Assembly: GCA_963676355.1 (NCBI GenBank)
Contig: OY781093.1
Coordinates: 3,526,370-3,590,369, forward strand
DNA: 64,000 nt
Direction of reading: 5' to 3'
Source: JAGLOK01 sp963676355
Lineage (GTDB): Bacteria; Bacillota; Clostridia; Christensenellales; UMGS416
Positions within the stretch are counted from its first letter, which is position 1. Every line of letters starts with the position of its first letter. Positions 16,824 through 25,577 of the stretch are shown here, one piece after another. The translations under genes were made by a program, and so were the position numbers. The notes under the pieces were generated by a model. The model searched no databases and had not been told where the DNA came from. It saw nothing but the letters and a program-made list of their open reading frames with translations.

Positions 16824-17251
16824 TTAAGCATACCTATCTTTGTTAAAAATCCCCGAATTGGCTCTAATGATTCTTCAGGGCTATCTATATCCTTGGTCAA
16901 AGCTTCCACAGGGCAGCCGCCATCACCATTTCTGTTTTTGATATAGTCCACAGTCTTATCTGCGCTATATTCTATTCCAGATGATTCAAGCACTGCTAAT
17001 GCGGACTTTGATATAAGCCTTGTATGCAAGCAAGCTATCTTTGCATATACACACAAAAGTGCCGCGCCCTTTCCTGTCACTTTGTCGGCAACTGATGCTC
17101 CCTCAATTTCATATTGAGGATTTGTCGCCGCATCATAGATGGGGAAAACTCCGCGTTCTTTAGAATTATAGATTAGTTTGCCATCTTTTACAACAGCAAG
17201 CGTAAGTCCACTTTCATTTAAATGCGCTCTTGCAATCTCTATATCATTCAT
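16820..17251 (-). CDS. DUF1893 family protein
   Basis: A 143-residue protein matching DUF1893, which has a cytidine-deaminase-like fold in known structures. It includes LNESGLTLAVVKDGKLIYNS and KVTGKGAALLCVYAKI. The C-terminal NRNGDGGCPVEALT holds a Cys-Pro in a position reminiscent of deaminase metal or active-site motifs, but I see no full H/CxE plus PCxxC set, so it is probably not a classical deaminase. ATG 17251 is used, with GAGGG seven bases upstream; a TTG one codon earlier is less likely. It follows rodA by 43 bases and precedes DUF3842 with a four-base overlap. Confidence 0.82.
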   Translation of the reverse strand: MNDIEIARAHLNESGLTLAVVKDGKLIYNSKERGVFPIYDAATNPQYEIEGASVADKVTGKGAALLCVYAKIACLHTRLISKSALAVLESSGIEYSADKTVDYIKNRNGDGGCPVEALTKDIDSPEESLEPIRGFLTKIGMLK

Positions 17252-17294
17252 CAATATCCCTCATTATCGCCTTTTTGTCAGGTTATTATAAATA

Positions 17295-18443
17295 CTATGC
17301 CCTTCGTCGCTTGTGGCGCAAATATACCCCTTGCACCAATCCTATGCCCAGCATGTTTGTAATCATCGAGCTTCCTCCATATGAAAAAAACGGAAGTGGA
17401 ATGCCCGTTACAGGCATGATGCCGATTGACATACCTATGTTTTCGAATATGTGGAAAAACATCATTGCAGCGATTCCGATAATAAGGTATGAGCCAAATT
17501 TATCCTGCGTTCTTTTGGCAAGTATCATAAGCCTTACAATCAAAAATGCAAAGCAAAATATAATAACCGCAGACCACCAGAAGCCCACCGTTTCGCCGGT
17601 AACCGCGAAAATAAAGTCACTTTCCTGAACAGGAATGTAGTTTAGCTGGCTTAACGCACTGGGATTAAAAAATCCTTTTCCCAGCATCTGCCCTGAGCCT
17701 ATTGCCGTCTTTGAGTGGATAACATTATATCCCGACCCCAAAGGATCCAGCGAAGGATCAAGGAATGTAAGTATCCTTGTTTTCTGTGCATCCTTTAAAA
17801 ACAGTGTCCACATAGGTATTATGGCAGCAATGCCCGTTCCCGTTAAAATACCAAGAAGTATTCCATTTGTTCCTGATGCCACAAGCATAATGGCCGTTAT
17901 GAAGATATACACAAGCGCAGTTCCTAAGTCAGGCTGCATGAGAATAAGCACCAGCGGAATCATAACCTTAACAAGCAGTAATATAAGTTCGCCAATCTTT
18001 TGTATGCCCCGCTCTTTTTTGGATAAATCCCACGCAAGCGTTACAATAAGCGCGATCTTTGACACCTCAGAAGGCTGGACTTCAACACCTGTGCCTTTAA
18101 TAACTAGCCTTTTTTGACCATAAACATCATTTCCGAAAACAATTACGGATATAAGCATGAGCAAAGCCAAAGCATACAAAAATATTGATAATTCGCCATA
18201 AATTTTATAGTCAAACCATGCAACGACAAACGCCAAAACACAGCCCATTCCAAACCAAAGGGCGTGTTTTCCTATAAGATCTTTATTCATGTCAGCGAAA
18301 TACTGAAGCCAAGTCGAGCCCTGCGGCAAATCCGACTTACCCGTGGCATTAGCCAGCATCAATATGCCAAAAAACATCAGTATCACAACGATGCCAATAA
18401 GCCAGAAATCTATCGTTGTTTTATTTCTTCTTTCAAATTCCAT
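17295..18443 (-). CDS. rodA: RodA peptidoglycan glycosyltransferase (SEDS family)
   Basis: A 382-residue polytopic SEDS protein (about ten helices) that polymerises lipid II glycan strands during cell elongation, paired with the PBP2 encoded just upstream. Diagnostic segments are LILMQPDLGTALVYIFI, IGSGQMLGKGF, YIPVQESDFIFAVTGETVGF and GIPLPFFSYGGSSMITNM. The large extracellular loop lies between helices 7 and 8. RodA is chosen over FtsW/SpoVE because it sits in the mre-mrdA operon. It starts 38 bases after the PBP2 stop. Confidence 0.93.
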   Translation of the reverse strand: MEFERRNKTTIDFWLIGIVVILMFFGILMLANATGKSDLPQGSTWLQYFADMNKDLIGKHALWFGMGCVLAFVVAWFDYKIYGELSIFLYALALLMLISVIVFGNDVYGQKRLVIKGTGVEVQPSEVSKIALIVTLAWDLSKKERGIQKIGELILLLVKVMIPLVLILMQPDLGTALVYIFITAIMLVASGTNGILLGILTGTGIAAIIPMWTLFLKDAQKTRILTFLDPSLDPLGSGYNVIHSKTAIGSGQMLGKGFFNPSALSQLNYIPVQESDFIFAVTGETVGFWWSAVIIFCFAFLIVRLMILAKRTQDKFGSYLIIGIAAMMFFHIFENIGMSIGIMPVTGIPLPFFSYGGSSMITNMLGIGLVQGVYLRHKRRRA

Positions 18444-18481
18444 ATGTCATTCCAATCATAAGAAAAACTTCGCTTACGCCA

Positions 18482-21100
18482 TTAAGGCGTAAGATCGTTT
18501 GATCCGGGTATCGTTTCTGGGGAAACTTCAACAAGCTTCTGATCTAAATAATATCCAATTATTTCTCTTGCTGTGTATGCTGCGTTACCGCCTGAAAGTC
18601 CATTCTTTATATAAACAGCAATAGCAATCTCTGGTTCGTCATAAGGTGCAAACGCAACAAACCATGCGTTGTTTTCAATGTCAATCTGCGATACCTGCGC
18701 AGTTCCTGTTTTACCACCGAGATCTTTTTGATATTTAAATCCATCAAAGTATTTTTTAGCAGTACCATCTTCCTCAGATACAACCTCTTTCATTCCTTCT
18801 TTGATTGCTTCCATATATTCCGGAGGAATGTTAAGATTTCTAACAAGTTGAGGTCTTTTTTCCTCTATTATCTGTCCGTCAGGAGACACGATTGATTTAA
18901 CCAATGTTGCTTCGTATACGTTGCCTCCGTTAACTAATGCTGAAACATACCTGCAGACTGCAACAGGAGTAAGCAATGTAACCGACTGTCCGATTCCGGT
19001 AAGAACCGTTTCAATTCCTGTCCATTTAAGCTCAAGTAAATATTGGTTTATTGCCAAGTCCAGTCTTTGCTTTGGAACATTCATTATATGATATGTAGTA
19101 AACCCAATTCTATTCTTTAAGATACCACGAATATCAGGACCCCACATTTCAGAGTTTTCATTCTTTGTCAATGCCATAAGTTCATAAGTTACTTCCTCAT
19201 AAACTTCATCATCAATCTCCATGCCAAGCTCATCTGCTTTAGCTTTTATAGTTCTTTTAATCGCGTTAAAAACAACGCTGCCTGTACCTGTGGGTGCTTT
19301 TGTCGGATCATATAGTGTATTAGCATTTGCCACCTGACCCGCCATTTCACCCTGAAGCTCAACATTTGTTTTAGAAGTTAGCCCTAAAAGATCTGACCAT
19401 TTGTTCAAATCATCAATCCCCAGCCTATGTGCTACTGTAAAGAAATAGTAGTTGCAGGAGTTCTTAAGAGCGTCGGCTACTCCATTGTTTAGGTGCTTGT
19501 TGTAATATGGCCGTACCCAGCATGAGGGGCGCGTGCCTACATAATCTTCACTTATTCCAACACTCCAAGGTCCTAGGTCGGGTATTGTCTCATCAACTGT
19601 TATGGCCCCTTGCATAAGTCCTGCCGTAGCAGTTACCATCTTAAATATTGAACCAGGTGCTGCACGAGATGCTATCGCCTTATTAAAAAGCGGATTTCTT
19701 TTATCAGCCTTTATTATGTCATATTCTTCCTCAGTCAGACCGCCTGTAAAAATGTTAGGATCAAATGACGGATATGAAGCAATTGCCAATATCGCACCAG
19801 AGTTTACATTCATGACCACCGCAGCACCCACCTCAGCAAACTTTATTTCACTGATTCTGCCAAGCGATATCATCTGGCTCTTATATTTTTCTATATTGTT
19901 GTTGTATTTATCAAGCTGTGTAGCATATGTGATGTTAATGTTTTGCTCCAAAGTCTCTTCCAGCTTTTTTTGCATGGTAAGATCCAGAGTTAAAACAACA
20001 TCGTTACCATCGGTTGCAGGTGTGATATATTTTTCGGCAATAATTTTACCACGCGAGTTAACTTCAACTGTATTCGATCCCGTTCTTGATGAAAGATTCG
20101 CTGTAAGCTCGCCTTCCATAGTGGCCTCTATTCCAGAGATGCCAATTAAATCATCACGCGCATAGCCCAGCTCAAGTTTTTCCATTACAGTATCTTCATC
20201 AAGCATCCTGCCCATGTATCCTACAACATGTGCCGCAACTTCATTTTTAGGATATATTCTTATATTGCTTTCCTGAACTTCCATGCCCTCAAGAATCATC
20301 TTGTTCATTTCAATGGCTGCGACTGTATCCATATTCACATCATCAGCAATCAAAACAGGCGTGTAGCTCCTATATGACGAAAGCTGAACTTCCTGCCACA
20401 CAGAAAGCACCTTATAAGCTTCAGCATATGACATTCCATCCGGAATCTTATAGCGCTCGCGCAACAATTTATATGACTCTGTCGCAACCATGTCCTTAAT
20501 CTCTTGGTTTGAGGTTTCAGGAGTTATGTCATATTCTTTATATTCTTCAACATCCAACTCTGGATCTTTAATATACTTATAGAATTCATCCCCTGATTTA
20601 TATAGCCTTGAGGGTATATACATATTCTTAAGCCATCTTTCAAGGCGAACCTGCTCGATATCCTCGTTTGATGTGGAAAAGTCGAACTTCGCATTTCCTT
20701 CTTCATCATGTCTTATGCTAAAAGAAACGTTAACGGTTCCTCCGTTTTCTTCGACAATCTCAATGGTTCTTCTTATGACCTCAGTATACATGTCGCCATT
20801 TGTCCACTTTTTTTCTCTGTTCTCATCGCTGGAATATCCATCCAAGCTCTTTGATGAGTCCTTATAGAAAACGACCTGATAACTATTTTGATCGTAGGCT
20901 AAAGGGATTCCTGTGGAATCCATAATAGTTCCGCGGTTGCCTGTTATGCGCAAATTGCGCTCAAGGTCTGCCGCCGATCCTTGCGCATATTCATCGCCTT
21001 GCCTGTACTGCAGGTCAAAAAGGCCAAAAATAAGTATCACAAAAAGCAGCACATACGCGATTGCCACCATAATATATCTATCAGAAAAAAGTTTCCTCAT
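18482..21100 (-). CDS. mrdA: Penicillin-binding protein 2 (class B PBP, elongasome)
   Basis: An 872-residue class B transpeptidase that cross-links peptidoglycan with RodA. There is one N-terminal membrane anchor (residues 10-30), then the PBP dimerisation region beginning LRITGNRGTIMDSTG. The transpeptidase domain has the active-site tetrad in APGSIFKM (SxxK), LKNSCNYYF (SxN) and GGKTGTAQ (KTG). It is longer than the roughly 630 residues of proteobacterial PBP2. The extra length is in the pedestal and in an insertion between the SxN and KTG motifs (around KADELGMEIDDEVYEEV), as often seen in Clostridia. It lies two bases behind mreD. Confidence 0.95.
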   Translation of the reverse strand: MRKLFSDRYIMVAIAYVLLFVILIFGLFDLQYRQGDEYAQGSAADLERNLRITGNRGTIMDSTGIPLAYDQNSYQVVFYKDSSKSLDGYSSDENREKKWTNGDMYTEVIRRTIEIVEENGGTVNVSFSIRHDEEGNAKFDFSTSNEDIEQVRLERWLKNMYIPSRLYKSGDEFYKYIKDPELDVEEYKEYDITPETSNQEIKDMVATESYKLLRERYKIPDGMSYAEAYKVLSVWQEVQLSSYRSYTPVLIADDVNMDTVAAIEMNKMILEGMEVQESNIRIYPKNEVAAHVVGYMGRMLDEDTVMEKLELGYARDDLIGISGIEATMEGELTANLSSRTGSNTVEVNSRGKIIAEKYITPATDGNDVVLTLDLTMQKKLEETLEQNINITYATQLDKYNNNIEKYKSQMISLGRISEIKFAEVGAAVVMNVNSGAILAIASYPSFDPNIFTGGLTEEEYDIIKADKRNPLFNKAIASRAAPGSIFKMVTATAGLMQGAITVDETIPDLGPWSVGISEDYVGTRPSCWVRPYYNKHLNNGVADALKNSCNYYFFTVAHRLGIDDLNKWSDLLGLTSKTNVELQGEMAGQVANANTLYDPTKAPTGTGSVVFNAIKRTIKAKADELGMEIDDEVYEEVTYELMALTKNENSEMWGPDIRGILKNRIGFTTYHIMNVPKQRLDLAINQYLLELKWTGIETVLTGIGQSVTLLTPVAVCRYVSALVNGGNVYEATLVKSIVSPDGQIIEEKRPQLVRNLNIPPEYMEAIKEGMKEVVSEEDGTAKKYFDGFKYQKDLGGKTGTAQVSQIDIENNAWFVAFAPYDEPEIAIAVYIKNGLSGGNAAYTAREIIGYYLDQKLVEVSPETIPGSNDLTP

Positions 21101-21102
21101 TG

Positions 21103-21624
21103 TCAGTACCTCTGTATAAACGGCGAACTGTTTCGTTTTTCGCCAATAGCTATAAGCCTTGTCACAATGACGAATATCAGTGCGGCAAAAAGACCTGTCT
21201 CAACAGCCGATAATATTGTTCTAAACAACGTACCCCAGCTAATATATATTTCATATCTGGCAAAATACATAGTTAATACCATCCAGACATCATTTATCAA
21301 GTGTGTAAAGGAAGCCAAAATCATTGCCATCAAAAAATGATGGCTGTTAATTTCCTTTTTTGCCATCGCAATTAGAAATCCAAATATAATCGGAATGAAT
21401 GCTGAAATCCCCACAGCACTGCCTGCCATGAAGTCAACCATCAGTCCGCCAATAAATCCCATTGCAAGCGCAGCCCACGGTCCGTATATCATTGCAAACA
21501 CCACAGTAAGTGCAATAATCATATTAGGAGCCACCGCAATAGCGCCAAACGCCGGAAAGGCGGCTATCTCCAAAAGATACCCTACAAACGCAAGCAACAC
21601 AGAACCTATAACAGCACTGATCAT
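21103..21624 (-). CDS. mreD: Rod shape-determining protein MreD
   Basis: A 173-residue membrane protein with five or six helices, between mreC and PBP2 exactly where MreD belongs. NMIIALTVVFAMIYGPWAALAMGFIGGLMVDFMAG fits the family pattern of an Asn/Pro-rich helix followed by GxxxGLxxD. It links the elongasome's cytoplasmic and periplasmic parts. The stop of mreC directly abuts its ATG. Confidence 0.9.
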   Translation of the reverse strand: MISAVIGSVLLAFVGYLLEIAAFPAFGAIAVAPNMIIALTVVFAMIYGPWAALAMGFIGGLMVDFMAGSAVGISAFIPIIFGFLIAMAKKEINSHHFLMAMILASFTHLINDVWMVLTMYFARYEIYISWGTLFRTILSAVETGLFAALIFVIVTRLIAIGEKRNSSPFIQRY

Positions 21625-22617
21625 TTATCCGTTACTCCCTTCATCCTGAGTAGTTTGATCTTCTTCGCCTTCTTGCGGAGTTTCAGTTTCTTCTGCGGTT
21701 TGGGCTTCTTCCTCCGCTGCAGCCGCTGCTGCTTCTGCGGCTTCTTTTTCTTTTTCCTTTTGGATTTCAGCAAGCTCTTCTGCAGAAGTCTCCTCCGTTA
21801 TCACCAAAAGCTCCTCAATACGCCTAAAATCTACGGATGGAATAATTATAGCATACGAAACCGTTCCGGATTCATACACCACTTCTTCTACCTCGCCGAT
21901 TACTATACCCTTGGGATATATTCCACCAAGACTTGATGAAAGCACCAAGTCACCGGGAATTAAATCCGCATCATTTGGAAGCAGGTCAAGGTTACACACG
22001 GGAGTTTTGCTTTCCGGATCGCTCGCGCCTCTTACAATTCCCTGATCTCGGGAGCGTTCCACAACGCCTGCCGCGGCACTTCTTGTGTCTATTATTGTTA
22101 TAACTTGCGAGGTTGTATTATTTACTTCAATTACTCTGCCAATAAGTCCATCTTGGTTTGCAACTGCCATATCCACTTCAACACCATCATTTGAGCCTCT
22201 GTTTATGGTAAACTCCATAAACCAGCTGCCTGGATCTTTGGCTATAACTGTTGCATTTATATATTTATACTCAGGATTATCTTCTGCAAAGCCCAAAAGC
22301 TCCATCAATCTCTCATTTTCAAGCTTAAGGTTTTCAAGCTGCTGGTTTTCAAGCTCCAGCTTAAGCACACGACTTTTAAGCTCCTCATATTCTTTGTCCA
22401 CCTGCCTTAGCGCAAAAAGACGCTGAAAAAAGTCCTTTATCCCACCGGATACTTTATATGTGCCCTCAACAGCAGGCTCTGAAAGCGTGACTGCTGCGTT
22501 TTGAAAAGCATGTGCCGCACTCTGTTTTGAATTATACGTTGTTACCACCAAGAAAATGATTACAACCAACAGCGAAAGAAACGCTATCCACTGAATAAGT
22601 TTGCCTCTGTTTGTCAT
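21625..22617 (-). CDS. mreC: Cell shape-determining protein MreC
   Basis: A 330-residue bitopic protein: short cytoplasmic N-terminus, a membrane helix at about 10-28, and a coiled coil at about 70-112 (KEYEELKSRVLKLELENQQ). The beta-rich MreC core follows (ATVIAKDPGSWFMEFTINRG, DGLIGRVIEV, RDQGIVRGASDPESKTPVCNL, SSLGGIYPKGIVIGEV). The last 50 residues are an Ala/Glu/Thr-rich tail that is probably disordered. It organises PBP2-RodA outside the membrane. The ribosome binding site AAGGAGAACAC is clear. Confidence 0.94.
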   Translation of the reverse strand: MTNRGKLIQWIAFLSLLVVIIFLVVTTYNSKQSAAHAFQNAAVTLSEPAVEGTYKVSGGIKDFFQRLFALRQVDKEYEELKSRVLKLELENQQLENLKLENERLMELLGFAEDNPEYKYINATVIAKDPGSWFMEFTINRGSNDGVEVDMAVANQDGLIGRVIEVNNTTSQVITIIDTRSAAAGVVERSRDQGIVRGASDPESKTPVCNLDLLPNDADLIPGDLVLSSSLGGIYPKGIVIGEVEEVVYESGTVSYAIIIPSVDFRRIEELLVITEETSAEELAEIQKEKEKEAAEAAAAAAEEEAQTAEETETPQEGEEDQTTQDEGSNG

Positions 22618-22642
22618 GTGTTCTCCTTTTTGCCTGCGATTG

Positions 22643-23662
22643 TCAGCGCCTGCCTCTTGATTTTTTCAGTTCTTCAAGTTGCTCAGCTATGAGCCCGCCG
22701 CCCAACGCCACGCAGTCAAGCGGCGTTTTTGCGACTTTCGCCTTTATTCCTATATCCTGATATATCTTGTCCGCCATGCCGTCAAGAAGTGCTCCGCCTC
22801 CAGTCAACATCATCCCATTTCCGAGTATGTCTTCTGCTATCTCTGGCGATATGTTTTCCAAAAGCGCTTTTATTTCAAGCACAATGGTGTCCACCGTGTT
22901 GCTTATTGCCGCGCAAACCTCACGCGAAGTTATCTCAACACTCTGAGGCGCACCTGAGTCCGCATTTTTGCCCCGCACGTTAATGGATGCTGTTCCCCTT
23001 GCTTGCGTGGCTGAACCAAACTCTATTTTAATTTGCTCTGCCACTTTTTCGTTTATACTTACATTATATTTTTTTCGAACATAAAAGGCGATGTCACGGT
23101 CTAGGTGACTTCCTCCCACTCTTATAGATCGACTTTCTACTATCTCACTCAATGAAACAATTGCAATTTCCGTTGTTCCTCCCCCGATGTCTACCACCAG
23201 TGAACCAACCGGAGAGTTTATCGGAAGTCCCGCTCCGATTCCAGCAAGCATGGGCTGCTCTGCTATAATAACTTCCCTTGCACCCGCATCCTTTACCGCT
23301 TTTTTTAAAATCTGTTTTTCCCTTTCGCTTGATGAGCTGGGAATACCGATTACAACATTCGTGCCTGCTCCGATTATTGAGCGCTTCTTTAATGCTTTTG
23401 CAAGCAATATTGAAAGCATTTCCTCTGCCGTTTCAACATCACGTATCACGCCTTCTCTTACAGGATAAACAGCTCTAACTCCGGCTGAAGATTTTGCAAG
23501 CGCAGAAGCTGCTTGCGTCCCGACAGCCAAAACATCACTGAATCTATCATCGCTTACCGCCGCAACCGATGGCTCTCTTAATACAATCCCTTGTCCAGCA
23601 ACGTATATAACAATGTTGACTGTTCCCAAATCAACAGCAACATTTTTTCGAAACCACGCCAT
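22643..23662 (-). CDS. mreB: Actin-like protein MreB
   Basis: A 339-residue bacterial actin that guides elongasome movement. Phosphate 1 loop AVDLGTVNIVIYVAG, PSVAAV, the central VVDIGGGTTEIAIVSL phosphate 2 region and the late MLTGGGALLDGM adenosine motif are all present. VGGSHLDRDIAFYVRKKY is typical of MreB. The start is TAATG, overlapping the maf stop by one base, with GGGAGAGG ahead. Confidence 0.96.
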   Translation of the reverse strand: MAWFRKNVAVDLGTVNIVIYVAGQGIVLREPSVAAVSDDRFSDVLAVGTQAASALAKSSAGVRAVYPVREGVIRDVETAEEMLSILLAKALKKRSIIGAGTNVVIGIPSSSSEREKQILKKAVKDAGAREVIIAEQPMLAGIGAGLPINSPVGSLVVDIGGGTTEIAIVSLSEIVESRSIRVGGSHLDRDIAFYVRKKYNVSINEKVAEQIKIEFGSATQARGTASINVRGKNADSGAPQSVEITSREVCAAISNTVDTIVLEIKALLENISPEIAEDILGNGMMLTGGGALLDGMADKIYQDIGIKAKVAKTPLDCVALGGGLIAEQLEELKKSRGRR

Positions 23663-24249
23663 TAACCTCTCCCAATATCATATATATCTAATTTTTTAAG
23701 CTCTCCCATTATCCTTGCAACAGGAAAACCCATAACATTATAAAAATCGCCCTCTATCCTGTCAACTAAAACAGCACCAAAACCTTGTATTCCGTATGCC
23801 CCCGCCTTATCCATGGGTTCATTAGTTTCAATATACCAATTTATAAAGTCATCTTCCAAACTGTTAAAATGCACTCTTGTCACTTCGTGAAACAGTGATT
23901 TTTGACTTTTGTGGCGAATGCACACCCCTGTGTACACTTCATGCCAATTGCCTGAAAGTTTTTTAAGCATATGAAAAGCTTCATTTTTGTCCTTTGGCTT
24001 TTCCAGCACATGGCTACCCAATGACACTATCGTGTCTGCCGCTATTATCGCGCTCTCCGGATGAAGCCCTGTTATCTCCTGCGCCTTTTTTTCTGCTATG
24101 GTTTTTGATATATCCTGCGGCATAAGCCCCGCTTCATAGGATTCATCCCCCTGTGGAGACACAGCATCAAAATTAACCCCGAGGCTTTTTAGCAGCTGCC
24201 TTCTCCTTGGAGAGCTGGACGCCAATATTATCTTTACTTTATCCGCCAA
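23662..24249 (-). CDS. maf: Maf nucleotide pyrophosphatase
   Basis: A 195-residue Maf/YhdE-type NTP pyrophosphatase thought to remove non-canonical nucleotides (dTTP/UTP-type or modified bases) and linked to septum control. It shows ILASSSPRRRQLLKSLG, the conserved basic entry motif, then AADTIVSLGSHVLEKPKD, GVCIRHKSQ and AGAYGIQGFGAVLVDRIEGDFYNVMGFPV. The start codon is TTG at 24249, preceded by GAGGGAAAGTGA; no ATG fits as well. It leads the mre operon behind a strong promoter. Confidence 0.93.
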   Translation of the reverse strand: MADKVKIILASSSPRRRQLLKSLGVNFDAVSPQGDESYEAGLMPQDISKTIAEKKAQEITGLHPESAIIAADTIVSLGSHVLEKPKDKNEAFHMLKKLSGNWHEVYTGVCIRHKSQKSLFHEVTRVHFNSLEDDFINWYIETNEPMDKAGAYGIQGFGAVLVDRIEGDFYNVMGFPVARIMGELKKLDIYDIGRG

Positions 24250-24293
24250 TCACTTTCCCTCTGATTTCCGCTAAGTAACAATATCTTAACAGT

Positions 24294-24322
24294 ATTATAA
24301 TAGCTCCGTAATTTATAAGCAA
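24294..24322 (-). promoter_or_regulatory. Promoter of the maf-mreBCD-mrdA-rodA operon
   Basis: TTGCTT (24317-24322), 17-base spacer, perfect TATAAT (24294-24299) on the minus strand, 44 bases upstream of maf. Confidence 0.75.
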
Positions 24323-24369
24323 GCCGATTATCTTGAATTCATACACTATTAACAACAATAAATAGTGCG

Positions 24370-25575
24370 CTACACCGTATCTTCTTGGCTTTTTTCTTCT
24401 TTTTGCTTTTCAACCTTTTTTTCGCTAAGCCTAGATTTGCCGCTTATTATGTAATTTCTAATAAGTACCTTTATAACTGCTGCAATTGGAACGGAGAGCA
24501 AAATTCCCCAAACTCCAAAAAGCCCACCCCCGACAATAACCGAAACCAGCACCCAAAAAGGTGATAGCCCCATCTTGTCTCCAATAAAAAACGGCTGGAA
24601 TATATATGCGTCCAATATCTGTATCACAAGTATTGCGCCAAGCACCCAAAGTGCTGTTATCGGGCTTTCAAGCAATGTAATTAAAACAACAGGCACAATC
24701 CCAACTATAGGTCCTATAAATGGCACTGCGTTGGTGACTGCGATTATCAGCGCAAGAAAGGTTGAATAAGGTGCACCAATTATTAAAAACGACACCTGAC
24801 ACAATATAAAAATCAAAAATATCTGAACAAGCTTTGCGCTTATATATTTGCCAAACACCTTATCTACGGATTTTAAAAATGCCTTTATTTTGAGAGTTCT
24901 TTCCTCGCCAAGATAAACATTGGCTGTTATTTCAACTTCGTTTGCAATCTTTTTTCTTCCTGCTATCACATAAAAAGATATAATCACAGCAAGAATGCCG
25001 ATTGCAACTGCAGATACAACTGAAAAAGTGAAAACTGCAACTTTTGACACTATTGATGTCAATATATCACCAAGCCCATCTTCAAAGAACGCTAGCCCGT
25101 CCTGTATGGCATTTTGAGAGTATGTGTTTCGAATAAGTTCTGAAGGCTCAACCTCATTTATATACCAGTCATATACCGAATCATAATAATCCGGCAAATT
25201 TTTGATAAGCTCGCCCATGTTTTCGGCGATTGCCGGAACTACGGCAAATATAAAAGACATCATAACTCCCACTACGATAAGGAAAACCCCCAGCAGTGAA
25301 AGCATCCGCACAAGTTTTGCACGCTTTTGCTTTTTAAATATCTTTTTCAAACCTTTTTCAAAAAGGTTTGATGCAGGCAGCAGAATATAGGCTATCACAA
25401 GGCCTGCGATTACAGGCTTTACTGCCTTGTATAAAAATTTCAAAGCAGAAGTCACTGAGGCCCATAGATTTTCTGAAGCTCCAATCAACTTAAATATTAT
25501 CATTAGCGCTGCGCCCGTTATAATCACATACACTGCAATCTTCGTATACTTAGGGTCACCTTTTGGCCACTTCAT
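24370..25575 (-). CDS. AI-2E family transporter (PerM-like)
   Basis: A 401-residue membrane protein of the AI-2E/UPF0118 family. It has N-terminal helices, a central soluble segment (ENMGELIKNLPDYYDSVYDWYI), then the diagnostic C-terminal half with NAVPFIGPIVGIVPVVLITL, QILDAYIFQPFFIGDKMGLSPFWVLVSVIVGGGLFGVWG. The C-terminus is Lys/Glu-rich and cytoplasmic. Family members have been linked to autoinducer-2, ion or other solute export, so function is open. It is the last gene of a nadE-led operon. Confidence 0.9.
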   Translation of the reverse strand: MKWPKGDPKYTKIAVYVIITGAALMIIFKLIGASENLWASVTSALKFLYKAVKPVIAGLVIAYILLPASNLFEKGLKKIFKKQKRAKLVRMLSLLGVFLIVVGVMMSFIFAVVPAIAENMGELIKNLPDYYDSVYDWYINEVEPSELIRNTYSQNAIQDGLAFFEDGLGDILTSIVSKVAVFTFSVVSAVAIGILAVIISFYVIAGRKKIANEVEITANVYLGEERTLKIKAFLKSVDKVFGKYISAKLVQIFLIFILCQVSFLIIGAPYSTFLALIIAVTNAVPFIGPIVGIVPVVLITLLESPITALWVLGAILVIQILDAYIFQPFFIGDKMGLSPFWVLVSVIVGGGLFGVWGILLSVPIAAVIKVLIRNYIISGKSRLSEKKVEKQKEEKSQEDTV

Positions 25576-25577
25576 AA

